Positions 18,781 to 28,366 of a stretch of DNA of 64,000 nucleotides are shown in pieces. Below the pieces are notes generated by a model. It had not been told where the DNA came from. It saw only the letters and a list, made by a program, of their open reading frames with translations, and did not search any database. Position 1 is the stretch's first letter. Each line of letters opens with the position of its first letter. The stretch spans positions 124,001 to 188,000 of the forward strand of contig NZ_MWUE01000003.1 in NCBI RefSeq assembly GCF_002077695.1, in the 5' to 3' direction. Both the position numbers and the translations under genes were made by a program. The stretch comes from Pantoea latae (GTDB lineage: Bacteria > Pseudomonadota > Gammaproteobacteria > Enterobacterales > Enterobacteriaceae).

Positions 18781-19617
18781 ATGAATGCCTCAACCCATCT
18801 GGCGGCGGCCCCTACGCGCCCACAAGATATCCGCCCTTTATTTATCAACGAATTCAATAAAGGGGACTTTATTCAACTGGACAATGTGAGCAAGGCCTAT
18901 GGCGATTTAGTGGTAATGGATAATTTTCATCTCAATATGAAAAGCGACGACCGCCTGGTGATTATTGGGCCAAGCGGAAGTGGTAAAAGTTCGCTGCTGC
19001 GGGTCTTAATGGGTCTGGAGGGCATTCAACGCGGCACGATCAATTTCCAGAAACAGCACTATATCGTTGGCGATAAAAATAAACAGGCAAAAATCGTAGA
19101 TCATACTATTCAGAAAAAAATAGGAATGGTCTTTCAGCACTACACGCTCTTTCCTCATTTATCTGTATTACAAAACCTGATCCTGTCGCCGGTTAAGGTG
19201 CATAAAATTTCAAAAACAATCGCCATCGATAAGGCGCGCGCGCTGCTTGCGCGCTTTGGTCTGGAGAGCAAACTCCACGCCTATCCCAGCCAGCTTTCGG
19301 GCGGTCAAAAGCAGCGTGTGGCGATTGCTCGCGCGCTGATGCTGGAGCCGCAACTGATGCTATTTGACGAAGTCACCTCGGCGCTGGATCCAGAAATGGT
19401 GACAGAAGTGCAAAATGTCATGCTGCAGCTAGCGGAACAAAAAATGGCGATGATTATTGTCACGCATGATATGCATTTTGCTCGAAATATCGCCTCACGC
19501 GTTATTTTCTGTGCTAACGGAAAAATTGTTGAACAGGGTCATCCTGAGAAGGTATTCACCAGCCCAAAAGAGACGCGCACGCGTGAGTTTCTGGAAAAAG
19601 TGCTGCACCTTAATTAA
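18781..19617 (+). CDS. Amino-acid ABC transporter ATPase
   Basis: ATPase of the GlnQ type, 278 residues, with a leader of about 35 residues before the ABC core. Walker A is GPSGSGKSS, the signature LSGGQKQR, and Walker B MLFDE followed by SALD. The ATG at 18781 follows GGAGGAAA and is preferred to an upstream in-frame start 33 bp earlier. Two permeases follow. Confidence 0.92.
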   Translation: MNASTHLAAAPTRPQDIRPLFINEFNKGDFIQLDNVSKAYGDLVVMDNFHLNMKSDDRLVIIGPSGSGKSSLLRVLMGLEGIQRGTINFQKQHYIVGDKNKQAKIVDHTIQKKIGMVFQHYTLFPHLSVLQNLILSPVKVHKISKTIAIDKARALLARFGLESKLHAYPSQLSGGQKQRVAIARALMLEPQLMLFDEVTSALDPEMVTEVQNVMLQLAEQKMAMIIVTHDMHFARNIASRVIFCANGKIVEQGHPEKVFTSPKETRTREFLEKVLHLN

Positions 19618-19628
19618 AGGGGAAGAGG

Positions 19629-20300
19629 ATGGAATATCAATTCAATTTCCACTTTCTCAGTGGTAATTTCGATGCGTTATGGGATGGATTAAAAATCACG
19701 CTGGAACTTTCACTGATGGCGAACGTGCTTGGCCTGACGTTGGGGTTTATTCTGTGCATGATGGCGATAAGCCCCGTGGCCATTATCCGCTGGCCCACGA
19801 AATTATTTATTGAGTTTTTTCGCTGCACGCCAGTATTGCTTCAGATTGTCTGGTTCTATTACTGCGTCCCGATGATGTTTAACCTGTTTATCGATCCAAT
19901 ATATATGGGCTTTTTAGCGCTGGGATTAAATCTGGCGGCTTTTAACGCCGAAGCTTACCGCGCCGGCGTACAGGCAGTGCCGCGCGAACATCACGATGCA
20001 GGCATTGCGCTGGGGCTGAACCGCCTGCAGCAAACCTTCTATGTGGTGTTGCCCCAGGCGGTGCGCAGCGCGCTGCCCGTGCTGATGACCAACGGTATCT
20101 CCATTCTGCAGCAGACGGCGCTGGTGGCGATTGTGGCGATTTCAGACCTGATGTACGTCGGAAAAAATATCGCCACAGAGAGCTATCGTCCGCTGGAAAC
20201 CTACTCGCTGATCGCGCTGATTTATTTTGCGCTGTCGCTGCCGATTTCTCAGCTGGTTTCCTGGATCGAGCGTCGTCAGGACGCGGCAACATCACGATAG
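19629..20300 (+). CDS. Amino-acid ABC transporter permease 1
   Basis: HisMQ-type inner-membrane permease, 223 residues, with the EAA-loop region HHDAGIALGLNRLQQTFYVVLPQA. The start follows AAAGGGGAAGAGG. It lies 11 bp after the ATPase gene. Together with the next permease it probably forms a heterodimeric channel. Confidence 0.9.
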   Translation: MEYQFNFHFLSGNFDALWDGLKITLELSLMANVLGLTLGFILCMMAISPVAIIRWPTKLFIEFFRCTPVLLQIVWFYYCVPMMFNLFIDPIYMGFLALGLNLAAFNAEAYRAGVQAVPREHHDAGIALGLNRLQQTFYVVLPQAVRSALPVLMTNGISILQQTALVAIVAISDLMYVGKNIATESYRPLETYSLIALIYFALSLPISQLVSWIERRQDAATSR

Positions 20301-20310
20301 GGCGCAGATC

Positions 20311-20976
20311 ATGACACTCGACTTTTCGCAGGTTTTTTCTTACTGGCAGGTATTGTTACAGGGATTAGGCATCACGCTGGCCTTTACGCTGAGCTGTGCG
20401 GTGCTGGGTAGTCTGGCAGGCTTTGTCATCAGTCTGCTGCGGCTATCGCCTTTTGCGCCGCTGCGCTGGCTGCTCACGCTCTATGTTGAGTTCTTTCGCG
20501 GCACGCCGTTGCTGATCCAGCTTTTCTGGGTATTTTTCTGTTTTCCGGTGGTTTTCCAGCTCAACATTTCGCCCTGGGTATGCGTCACGCTCTCGCTGGT
20601 GATGTACATGGCGGCGATAACCAGCGAGACCTTCCGCGGTTCGCTGAAATCGATTGCCGGAGAACAGCACGACGCCTGCGTAGCGCTCAGCCTGACGCCG
20701 GCCGCCCGAATCCTCTATGTCATTTTTCCGCAGGCGCTGCTGCGCGCGGTGCCCACTCTGCTGTCGAACGTGGTCAGCCTGTTTAAAGAGAGCGCGCTGA
20801 TCTCGTCCGTCGGCGTCGCCGACCTGATGTTTGTTGGCCAGAACATTTCAAACAGCACGGCGCGTCCCGTTGAATTCCTCACCGCCGTCGCGGTGATCTA
20901 TTTCGTTGTGGCATTCCCCTTAACGCGCCTGGTAGGCGTCGTCGAGTCGCGTTTGTTACGGCGTTATGCCCTTTGA
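20311..20976 (+). CDS. Amino-acid ABC transporter permease 2
   Basis: Second HisMQ-type permease, 221 residues, with the loop QHDACVALSLTPAARILYV. I take the ATG at 20311; a longer frame begins inside the previous gene but its extra part is not permease-like. It lies 10 bp after permease 1. Confidence 0.9.
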   Translation: MTLDFSQVFSYWQVLLQGLGITLAFTLSCAVLGSLAGFVISLLRLSPFAPLRWLLTLYVEFFRGTPLLIQLFWVFFCFPVVFQLNISPWVCVTLSLVMYMAAITSETFRGSLKSIAGEQHDACVALSLTPAARILYVIFPQALLRAVPTLLSNVVSLFKESALISSVGVADLMFVGQNISNSTARPVEFLTAVAVIYFVVAFPLTRLVGVVESRLLRRYAL

Positions 20977-20998
20977 TAACTGACTTACAGGAGTCGTA

Positions 20999-21880
20999 AT
21001 GATGAAGATGCAAGGCATTTTACCCGCGCTGGTGACCCCGTTTAACGCGCAAGGCAATGTGGACCATGATCAACTGGCCAATATTCTGGAATATCAGCTT
21101 AAAGCCGGCGTGAGCGGATTTGTGCCGCTTGGCTCTACCGGTGAATATTATGCATTGACCAATGAAGAGCGCCGTCAGGTGCTGAAGACGGTGAAAACGG
21201 TCGTAGGCGATCGCGGCACCTTGATTGCCGGTGCCAACGGCTCCTGTACCCGTGAAGTGCTGGAGCAGGTTAAGCAGACGGTCGAGGCCGGTTACAACAA
21301 CCTGCTTATCGCGCCGCCTTATTATGCCCTGCCGTCGCAGGAAGAGCTGATCGGTCACTACCAGGCGATTCTGGATACGTTCAGCGACATCAACCTGGTG
21401 CTGTATAACTATCCGGTGCGAACCAATGTCGAAGTAGGATTTAGCGTGCTGGACGCTTTTAAAGACCATCCTCGCGTCATTGGCATCAAGGAAAGCAGCG
21501 GCAGCGTGCTGCGAGCCGTAGAAATCGGCAACACCTATAAAGAGCATTACCAGCTCTCCTGTGGATCCGATGATGTTGCTTTTGACTTCTTTATGTGGGG
21601 CGCAAGCAGCTGGATCTGCGGGCCGGCTAACTGTTTCCCGGATCAAATTTGCGACTTTTACCGCAAGTTCAGCAGTGGGGATCTAACCGGTGCACAGAAC
21701 GTTATGCGCTCCCTGTTCCCGGTGATGGCAAGCATGGAAGAGGGTAAATTTATTCAAAAAGTGAAATATGGTTGTGAACTGGCAGGATTCAAACCCGGCG
21801 AGGCGCGTATGCCTCTGCAACCGTTAACCGCTGAAGAGAAAGCGGATTTCCGCAAAATCTTTGAAGCGTCTCAGGGTTAA
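20999..21880 (+). CDS. DapA-family lyase/deaminase
   Basis: Class I aldolase-like protein of the dihydrodipicolinate synthase family, 293 residues. The Schiff-base lysine (K164 in GIKESSG) and catalytic tyrosine (Y138 in YNYPVRTN) are present. In hydroxyproline pathways a family member (LhpC/HypD type) deaminates and dehydrates pyrroline-4-hydroxy-2-carboxylate to 2-oxoglutarate semialdehyde. The neighbours (FAD dehydrogenase, aldehyde dehydrogenase, epimerase) fit this role. It is not likely to be the housekeeping dapA, given its place between a transporter and catabolic genes. Confidence 0.82.
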   Translation: MMKMQGILPALVTPFNAQGNVDHDQLANILEYQLKAGVSGFVPLGSTGEYYALTNEERRQVLKTVKTVVGDRGTLIAGANGSCTREVLEQVKQTVEAGYNNLLIAPPYYALPSQEELIGHYQAILDTFSDINLVLYNYPVRTNVEVGFSVLDAFKDHPRVIGIKESSGSVLRAVEIGNTYKEHYQLSCGSDDVAFDFFMWGASSWICGPANCFPDQICDFYRKFSSGDLTGAQNVMRSLFPVMASMEEGKFIQKVKYGCELAGFKPGEARMPLQPLTAEEKADFRKIFEASQG

Positions 21881-21943
21881 AACGATTGGCGCGCAGGCTG
21901 GCGAATAGCATACATTTGTCAGCCGCTTAATTGAGTATACGAC

Positions 21944-23209
21944 ATGTCGAAACAGCAGCAGTCAGTGGTGATCGGTGGGGGCATAGTGGGCGTCTGTTGC
22001 GCCCTCTATCTGCAAAAGGAAGGGCATCAGGTCTGGCTTATCGATCCGGCTGCGCCAGGGGAAAGCACCGCGAAATGGAGCTGCGGGCAGATGGCCGTAA
22101 GCGAAATTATCCCGCTCTCAAAGCCGGGCATCTTGAAACGTATTCCAGGCTGGCTGCTCGATCGGACCGGGCCGCTGGCGCTGCGTCCGGCCGCGGTGCC
22201 GGCTATTTTACCCTGGTTTTTGCGCTTTGTAGCCAACGCGCGCCATCGTCGAATCGAGACCATATCGCACGCCATGGCGACGCTGACGCGTGAGGTTTAT
22301 GCCGACTTCGCGACGCTGCTGGCGCTCTGCCCGGATAAAGCTTTGCTTGGCCAGCGGCCGGTCATAGAGGTTTTCGATACGCCGCAGGGGCTGGCCGCCG
22401 AGCGGGCGCATCTGCAGCTGCGCGAACAGCTGGGATTTAAGGCAGAGACGCTTGATGCCAGCGCTATTGCCGACCTGGAGCCTGCGCTGGCGGGCAAGTT
22501 TTCCACCGGCGTGCTGTTTCCCGACTGGTGCGCGGTCAGCGATACCAAAGGCTTTATTGCCGCGCTTACCGAGGCGTTTATACGGCAGGACGGCGTGCGG
22601 GTCGATTCAGAAGCCGCGAGCATCCTCGATGCTCAGGGCCGGGCTTATGGCGTCTCGCTGCGTGATGGCCGAACGCTCTCGGCCGATCATGTGGTGGTCG
22701 CCGCAGGCACCGGTTCACGGCGCTTTTTTTCGCAGCTGGGCGTGCGCGTGCCGCTGACCGGCATTTCCGGCTATCAGGCGCTACTGCCCGAGCCGGAAGT
22801 CGAGTTCCGTCATTCCGTTATTTATGCCGATGGTGGCTTTTGCTTTACGCCAATGCGGCGCGGCCTGCAAATCGGCGGCACGATTGAGTTTGCCGGCGCA
22901 GACGCTAAACCGGATTTCAGACGCGCCGAGATCATTCTACAGAAGGCGCGCAAGCTGCTGCCTCAGCTTAATGTCGCTGACAAAGAGTTTGGCGTCGGCC
23001 ATCGTCCCTTTTTACCGGATACTAAGCCGATTATTGACCGCTCACGTCGTCTGCCTAACGTGCTGATGGCATTTGGACATGGTCAGCTCGGCCTGACGCT
23101 GGGTGCCACCACGGGACGCCTTATTGCTGACCTGGCGGCACAGCGTCCCACCGCGCAGGATCTGACGCCGTTTAGCGCCTATCGATTTATGGAAGGAGAC
23201 CGCACATGA
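21944..23209 (+). CDS. FAD-dependent D-amino-acid (cis-4-hydroxy-D-proline) dehydrogenase
   Basis: DadA-like flavoenzyme, 421 residues. The FAD site GGGIVG lies near residue 10, and the C-terminal GHGQLGLTLG segment matches DadA-type enzymes. In the hydroxyproline route this step oxidises cis-4-hydroxy-D-proline to the pyrroline. The gene overlaps the next by four bases (ATGA). The substrate is inferred from neighbours; D-proline or another D-amino acid is possible. Confidence 0.8.
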   Translation: MSKQQQSVVIGGGIVGVCCALYLQKEGHQVWLIDPAAPGESTAKWSCGQMAVSEIIPLSKPGILKRIPGWLLDRTGPLALRPAAVPAILPWFLRFVANARHRRIETISHAMATLTREVYADFATLLALCPDKALLGQRPVIEVFDTPQGLAAERAHLQLREQLGFKAETLDASAIADLEPALAGKFSTGVLFPDWCAVSDTKGFIAALTEAFIRQDGVRVDSEAASILDAQGRAYGVSLRDGRTLSADHVVVAAGTGSRRFFSQLGVRVPLTGISGYQALLPEPEVEFRHSVIYADGGFCFTPMRRGLQIGGTIEFAGADAKPDFRRAEIILQKARKLLPQLNVADKEFGVGHRPFLPDTKPIIDRSRRLPNVLMAFGHGQLGLTLGATTGRLIADLAAQRPTAQDLTPFSAYRFMEGDRT

Positions 23210-24687
23210 GTTTCAACAACAAACTGTTTATTAACGGGGAATGGGTAGCGCCAGTAAAAGGCGGCAGCTTTGACACGCTCGATCCGGCGACGGAAACGGC
23301 GATCGCGCAGGTTGCAGCCGGGACGCGGGAAGATATAGATCGCGCGGTTCAGGCAGCGCGCGCCGCCTTCGATGACGGTGGATGGCCAGAGCTGAGCGGA
23401 AAGGCGCGCGCCGGTTATCTGCGCCGTATTGCCAGCCTGATCCGCGATAAACAACAGATGCTGGCAGAACTGGAGGTTCGCGATAACGGCAAGCCGTTGC
23501 CCGAAGCGCTGTGGGATATCGGTGACACAGCATACTGTTTCAATTTTTATGCTGATTTGGCAGAAAAGCTGGATGAGGAAAGAGAGCAAGGGATTACCCT
23601 CTCTGACGATCGATTTAGCGCCGTGGCGCGTAAAGAGCCGGTCGGCGTGTGCGGCGCGATTATTCCCTGGAATTTCCCTATGCTGATGGCGGCATGGAAA
23701 GTGGCGCCGGCGCTGGCGGCGGGCTGCACCGTTGTGCTGAAGCCTTCTGAAGTGACGCCATTAACCGCCCTGCAGCTGGCGGAGATGGCGCGCGAGGCGG
23801 AGTTGCCGCCTGGCGTTCTGAATGTAGTTACCGGCTTTGGCACCGAGACCGGCGCGCCGCTCACTGAACATCCCGATATCGATAAACTCGCCTTTACCGG
23901 CAGCGTGCCGACAGGCCGCCGCATTATGCAGGCTGCCGCCGCGGATATTAAAAACGTCAGCCTTGAGCTGGGAGGCAAATCCGCCTTTATCGTCTTTGAC
24001 GACAGCGATATCGAGAAAGCGGTGGAGTGGATCCTGTTCGGCATTTTCTGGAATAAAGGCGAGGTGTGCTCAGCCACCTCACGCGTACTGGTACAGCGAA
24101 ATCTGTATCAACCCCTGCTGGCGCGGCTGGTGGCAGAGACGGAGAAATTAACCACCGGCAACGGCATGCACGACGGCGTGCTGCTGGGCCCGCTGGTGAA
24201 TGCTGCCCAGTATGAAAAGGTGCAGCGCGCCATCGCACAAGGCGTAGAGCAGGGCGCCACGCTGCTGACCGGCGGCAAACGTCCGCCTGGGCATGACAAA
24301 GGCTATTTCCTGCAGCCGACGATCTTCACCGATATGTCGGAAGAGAGTGACATCTGGCGCGAGGAGATTTTTGGCCCGGTGGTGTGCCTGCGGCCGTTTG
24401 ATAGCGAAAAGGAGGCGGTCACATCAGCGAACCGTTCCCGGTTTGGTCTGGCCGCGGCGGTCATGTCAGCCGATTCTGAGCGGGCTGAACGCGTGGCGCG
24501 TAAGCTGCGGGCGGGCATTGTCTGGATCAACTGTTCGCAGCCCACCTTTACCGAAGCGCCGTGGGGCGGCTATAAGCAGAGCGGCATTGGACGGGAGCTG
24601 GGAGAGTGGGGGCTGAATAATTACCTCGAAACCAAGCAGATCACCCGTTACGACAGTGAAGAACCCTGGGGCTGGTACCTCAAATAA
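23206..24687 (+). CDS. Aldehyde dehydrogenase (2-oxoglutarate semialdehyde candidate)
   Basis: NAD(P)-dependent aldehyde dehydrogenase, 493 residues, with ELGGKSA and the catalytic cysteine in KGEVCSATSR. The C-terminus EEPWGWY resembles betaine-aldehyde and aminoaldehyde dehydrogenases. The context suggests that it oxidises 2-oxoglutarate semialdehyde to 2-oxoglutarate; an aminoaldehyde substrate is the main alternative. It is translationally coupled to the FAD dehydrogenase gene. Confidence 0.8.
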   Translation: MSFNNKLFINGEWVAPVKGGSFDTLDPATETAIAQVAAGTREDIDRAVQAARAAFDDGGWPELSGKARAGYLRRIASLIRDKQQMLAELEVRDNGKPLPEALWDIGDTAYCFNFYADLAEKLDEEREQGITLSDDRFSAVARKEPVGVCGAIIPWNFPMLMAAWKVAPALAAGCTVVLKPSEVTPLTALQLAEMAREAELPPGVLNVVTGFGTETGAPLTEHPDIDKLAFTGSVPTGRRIMQAAAADIKNVSLELGGKSAFIVFDDSDIEKAVEWILFGIFWNKGEVCSATSRVLVQRNLYQPLLARLVAETEKLTTGNGMHDGVLLGPLVNAAQYEKVQRAIAQGVEQGATLLTGGKRPPGHDKGYFLQPTIFTDMSEESDIWREEIFGPVVCLRPFDSEKEAVTSANRSRFGLAAAVMSADSERAERVARKLRAGIVWINCSQPTFTEAPWGGYKQSGIGRELGEWGLNNYLETKQITRYDSEEPWGWYLK

Positions 24688-24698
24688 GAGACAACTCG

Positions 24699-25724
24699 AT
24701 GCGCTGGAAAAAAACGTTACAGCTGATTGATGTGCACTGTGAAGGCGAGATTGGTAAGGTCATCACGGCGGGCGTACTGGATATTCCTGGCGCCACCATG
24801 CTCGACAAGATGAATTACATCAATGAGGTCGATGACAGCCTGCGGCGGCTGGTTATGCTGGAGCCGCGCGGCTGTTTACAAATGTCGGTCAACCTGTTGC
24901 TGCCGCCAACGGTGCCGGGCGCTCACGCCGGCTTTATCGTTTTGCAGGCAGACAAAGCGCATCCTATGTCCGGCAGCAACTGCATCTGCGTGGTGACTGC
25001 GCTGCTGGAGACCGGCATGGTCGCCATGCAGGAGCCGGAAACCACGGTGGTGCTCGACACGCCTGCGGGTGTGGTCACGGCGCTGGCTCACTGCTCAGAG
25101 GGTCGCTGCGTTAGCGTGTCGCTGGATATGGTGCCCGCCTTTGTCGAGCATCTCGATCGCGAATTTGATATCCCGGGCGTAGGCGGCGTAAAAGCGGATA
25201 TCGCCTTTGGCGGTGTCTATTATGCCCTGATCGACGTTGAGCAAATCGGCCTGACCATCGGCCCGGACAATGCGCGCGCGCTGGCCAGTTACGGCGTCGA
25301 TTTCCGCCACTACATCAATCAACAGATTAAAGTGGAACATCCGCTTCTGCCGCAAATCAACGAAATCGCTTATGTGATGTTTCGTCAGCGCGAAGCGGAC
25401 AACGTATGGCGCACCTGTACTACGCTGCCGCCGGGTCGCGTGGATCGCTCGCCCTGCGGCACCGGCAGCTCAGCGAATCTTGCCACTCTGGTTGCACGAG
25501 GCGAAGTTGACACGGGCGATGAGCTGACTTCGCGCTCAACAATCAACGGCGAGTTCACTATTGAGCTGCGCGGACGAACATGGGTTGGCGACAGGCCAGC
25601 GGTCTTGCCGCGCGTCACCGGCCGAGCCTGGATATATGGTTTCCAGCAGCTGGGCGTGGATCCCGACGATCCCCTTGCCGCCGGGTTTATGCTGAGCGAC
25701 ACCTGGGGACCAGCATTGTCCTGA
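24699..25724 (+). CDS. Proline racemase-family hydroxyproline epimerase
   Basis: Proline racemase superfamily, 341 residues. The second catalytic motif DRSPCGTGS is intact (C253). The first motif reads MSGSN, with serine 91 where two-cysteine racemases have cysteine. I recall Ser/Cys members among hydroxyproline 2-epimerases but cannot check this here; dehydratases of the family change the second cysteine to threonine, which is not seen. Expected reaction: trans-4-hydroxy-L-proline to cis-4-hydroxy-D-proline. It follows the aldehyde dehydrogenase by 11 bp. Confidence 0.82.
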   Translation: MRWKKTLQLIDVHCEGEIGKVITAGVLDIPGATMLDKMNYINEVDDSLRRLVMLEPRGCLQMSVNLLLPPTVPGAHAGFIVLQADKAHPMSGSNCICVVTALLETGMVAMQEPETTVVLDTPAGVVTALAHCSEGRCVSVSLDMVPAFVEHLDREFDIPGVGGVKADIAFGGVYYALIDVEQIGLTIGPDNARALASYGVDFRHYINQQIKVEHPLLPQINEIAYVMFRQREADNVWRTCTTLPPGRVDRSPCGTGSSANLATLVARGEVDTGDELTSRSTINGEFTIELRGRTWVGDRPAVLPRVTGRAWIYGFQQLGVDPDDPLAAGFMLSDTWGPALS

Positions 25725-25777
25725 CAGGTACGGACCCGCTAACATGCCCTGAAAATTTTTAGCCAGAGAAACGGATA

Positions 25778-26488
25778 ATGACCAAAAAGAGTGAGAAAGA
25801 AGAGGGTGCGGGCCGTCGACATGGCGGACGCTATATCTATGAAGAGCTGCGCCGCCAGATCCTGACTCTGCAACTCAAACATGGCGAACAGCTGGATGAA
25901 ATCTCCCTGGCGACCACCTTTGGCCTGTCGCGCTCGCCAGTACGGGATGCGATGGCGCGTCTGGTTAGCGAAGGGCTGGTCACCATTCTGCCTAACCGCA
26001 CAGCCATTGTGACGCCGTTTGAAATTGAAGAATTTCCTAACTACATCACGGCGCTGGATCTGGTACAGCGTGCGGTCACGCGGCTGGCCGCACTGCACCG
26101 CAATGATGAAGATATGGTGGCTATCGAGGCGGCCAACGACGCCTATATGGAAACGGTTTATAAAGGCGACTTCAGCGCCATGACCGAGCGCAATAAAGAA
26201 TTCCATCTGGCCATTGCCGCCGCGGCGCGCAACAGTTATTTGTCGAAGTACTACGACAAATTACTCTCGGAGGGGCAGCGCATACAGCATCTGCAGTTTG
26301 ACTTTATGACGCGTCAGGACGCGCCTTCAAAGCTGGGGCGCGATCATGATGAGCTGATTGCCGCGATTCGATCGGGCGATGCCGATTTAGCGGATACGCG
26401 GGCGCACGAACACACGATGTTGTTTCAAAATCGCTTTCTGACGTTTATGCAGCGTAATTTATTAAAAGACATGGAGCTGAATTTATAG
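25778..26488 (+). CDS. GntR-family (FCD) regulator
   Basis: About 236 residues with a GntR winged helix (LATTFGLSRSPVRDAMARL region, about 45-70) and a C-terminal all-helical FCD ligand domain. It is the last gene of the transport/catabolism block and probably represses it through the dyad at 17803-17822. A related site pair stands before the PQQ dehydrogenase gene. Confidence 0.87.
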   Translation: MTKKSEKEEGAGRRHGGRYIYEELRRQILTLQLKHGEQLDEISLATTFGLSRSPVRDAMARLVSEGLVTILPNRTAIVTPFEIEEFPNYITALDLVQRAVTRLAALHRNDEDMVAIEAANDAYMETVYKGDFSAMTERNKEFHLAIAAAARNSYLSKYYDKLLSEGQRIQHLQFDFMTRQDAPSKLGRDHDELIAAIRSGDADLADTRAHEHTMLFQNRFLTFMQRNLLKDMELNL

Positions 26489-26601
26489 TCTCTGCGGCTT
26501 TGTCACGCCCGCGAACTCTTGCCGGCATCGTTGCCATCGGCAAAAACCAGCCGGGTCTTTTACAAACTTTTCATAACGAATGATGGGTAAAAGGAGTCAC
26601 G

Positions 26602-27357
26602 ATGAAGCGCTTTCACAATAAGAATGTCATTGTCACCGGCGGTGCGGGAGGAATTGGCGATGCGGTCTGTCGTCGCTTTGCGGACGAGGGGGCACAGGTA
26701 TGGATCGTTGACAGCCATGCTGATGCCACCGCCGCGCTGGCAGAAAATATTTGCACCACCGGCGGGAGTGCGCAGTGGCGCGCGGTTAATCTGTCGCAGC
26801 GAGATGAGATTGCGGCGTTTGTCGCTGAACTAACCGCGCGGGAAGCGCGAATCGACGTACTGGTTAACAATGCCGGTATAAACCGACGCGGCGCGCTGCT
26901 GGAATTAAGCGATGCGGACTGGCAAGAGACCTTCACGGTTAATCTCGATGCGCTGTTTCATATGTGTCGCGCCGTGTTGCCGCAGATGATCGCGCAGGGC
27001 GGCGGCGCCATCGTGAATACGGCGTCACAGTGGGGACTCCATCCCGCGCCGGGTCATATCGCCTACAACACCTCAAAAGCCGCTGTAGCGGCGTTCACCC
27101 TGAGCCTGGCTCGCGACTACGCGCCCCACAACGTGCGGGTCAATGCGGTTTGCCCTGGCGAGGTGCGAACCCCGATGCTGGAAAGCAATCTCGCCCGTAG
27201 CGGCCGCTCGCTTGACGAACTCAACGCGCTGGTGCCGTTTGGCCGCATCGGCGAGCCGGCAGAGATCGCCGCGACTATTGCCTTTCTCGCCTCTGATGAA
27301 GCGCCTTATCTGTGCGGTTCACTGCTGGAAATCACCGGCGCGCAAGCCGTCGCCTGA
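26602..27357 (+). CDS. Short-chain dehydrogenase/reductase 1
   Basis: Classical SDR, 251 residues. The cofactor site TGGAGGIG is near residue 12, NNAG near 90, and the Ser-Tyr-Lys set lies in TASQWGLHPAPGHIAYNTSK. It lies 113 bp after the GntR gene and has GGAG before its start. Its substrate is unknown; a hydroxy-acid or a sugar alcohol is typical for the family. Confidence 0.82.
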   Translation: MKRFHNKNVIVTGGAGGIGDAVCRRFADEGAQVWIVDSHADATAALAENICTTGGSAQWRAVNLSQRDEIAAFVAELTAREARIDVLVNNAGINRRGALLELSDADWQETFTVNLDALFHMCRAVLPQMIAQGGGAIVNTASQWGLHPAPGHIAYNTSKAAVAAFTLSLARDYAPHNVRVNAVCPGEVRTPMLESNLARSGRSLDELNALVPFGRIGEPAEIAATIAFLASDEAPYLCGSLLEITGAQAVA

Positions 27358-27371
27358 TACAAGGAGTAAAG

Positions 27372-28124
27372 ATGCATTCTCTGACAGGTAAAACCGTGCT
27401 GGTGACCGGTGCGACAAAAGGCATCGGCAGTGAGATAGTCAAAGCGCTGCACGACGAGGGAGCGAATATTATCGGCCATTATGGCCGTGACAGGCTAAGC
27501 GCGGAAAAGATGCTGGCGCGCTTTCCCGAACGTCTGCAGCTGATACAGAGCGATTTAGCGCAGACAGAGGGAGCCAATCAGCTGTGGCAGCAGGCCTTAA
27601 CCTTAACCGACACCCTTGATGTGCTGGTCAATAATGCTGGCATCTATGTCGCGACGCCGCTGCAGGATCCTGCCGCATGGGATAGCGGCTGGCAGCTGAA
27701 TTTGCAGGTTAACCTGAAGGCGCCAGCGGATCTGTGCCGCCTGGCGATTCATCATTTCACCCAGCGCGGGGGCGGCATCATCATCAATATGGCGAGCCGC
27801 TCGTCTCACCGCGGCGACGGGCCGGAGCATCTGGCTTACGGCGCCGCGAAAGGGGGGTTGCTGGCGCTGACCAAGGGAATTGCCCGCGGATATGGTTGCC
27901 AGAATGTGCTTGCCTACGCTCTTGCGCCAGGCTGGGTGCGCACCGCGATGGCCGAAGAGCACATTGCCAGCGTGGGTGAAGAAGCCGTTACCGCTGATTT
28001 ACCGCTGCGGGAGGTGACCCCGCCGTCAGACGTTGCGGCGATGATTACTTTCCTTGCCAGCGGCAAATGCCGCCATGCGACTGGATCGACCATCGACATC
28101 ACCGGCGCTGACTATGTGCGTTAA
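27372..28124 (+). CDS. Short-chain dehydrogenase/reductase 2
   Basis: Classical SDR, 250 residues, with TGATKGIG, NNAG and a Ser-Tyr-Lys set (MASRSSHRGDGPEHLAYGAAK). The start at 27372 follows AAGGAG; the frame extends upstream into SDR 1 but that part is not SDR-like. Only 14 bp separate it from SDR 1, so the two are co-transcribed. Function unknown. Confidence 0.82.
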   Translation: MHSLTGKTVLVTGATKGIGSEIVKALHDEGANIIGHYGRDRLSAEKMLARFPERLQLIQSDLAQTEGANQLWQQALTLTDTLDVLVNNAGIYVATPLQDPAAWDSGWQLNLQVNLKAPADLCRLAIHHFTQRGGGIIINMASRSSHRGDGPEHLAYGAAKGGLLALTKGIARGYGCQNVLAYALAPGWVRTAMAEEHIASVGEEAVTADLPLREVTPPSDVAAMITFLASGKCRHATGSTIDITGADYVR

Positions 28125-28137
28125 TCCATGATTTTAC

Positions 28138-28164
28138 AGCCTTCTGAGCTGGGCTCAGAAGGCT
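28138..28164 (+). terminator. Strong hairpin after the SDR pair
   Basis: Perfect 12-bp stem (AGCCTTCTGAGC / GCTCAGAAGGCT) with a three-base loop, just after the SDR 2 stop. It has no T run. Confidence 0.65.
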
Positions 28165-28262
28165 CCCTGCCTCTGCATGCGCCTGTATCCAGCCGATTCC
28201 CCCTAACTCCCTGTTAATATGTGGGTAATTTTGCTACTCCCCCTGCCTGATTGCTAATGATA

Positions 28263-28278
28263 TGTGATGCAGATCACA
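28263..28278. promoter_or_regulatory. CRP site
   Basis: TGTGATGCAGATCACA, a full match to TGTGA-N6-TCACA. It is centred about 55 bp before the -35 box at 28326. The 28125-28613 gap also holds the terminator, promoter, operator and a leader of about 250 bases. Confidence 0.7.
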
Positions 28279-28325
28279 TTTATCGTCTCATCGGTAACAA
28301 TTTAAAGTTATGTAAATGCGTTTCA

Positions 28326-28355
28326 TTGACTTTGTTAATGACAAGGATCTATTCT
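28326..28355 (+). promoter_or_regulatory. Promoter of the PQQ dehydrogenase gene
   Basis: TTGACT (28326-28331), 18 bases, TATTCT (28350-28355). Both hexamers and the spacing equal those at 17770-17799, and TTGACTTTGTTAAT is shared in full. Confidence 0.6.
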
Positions 28356-28366
28356 GCGCCCGCCAT

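Noticed and set aside
20999..21880. Housekeeping dapA
   Set aside because: The neighbours are transporter and imino-acid catabolic genes; the family has many lyases with other substrates.
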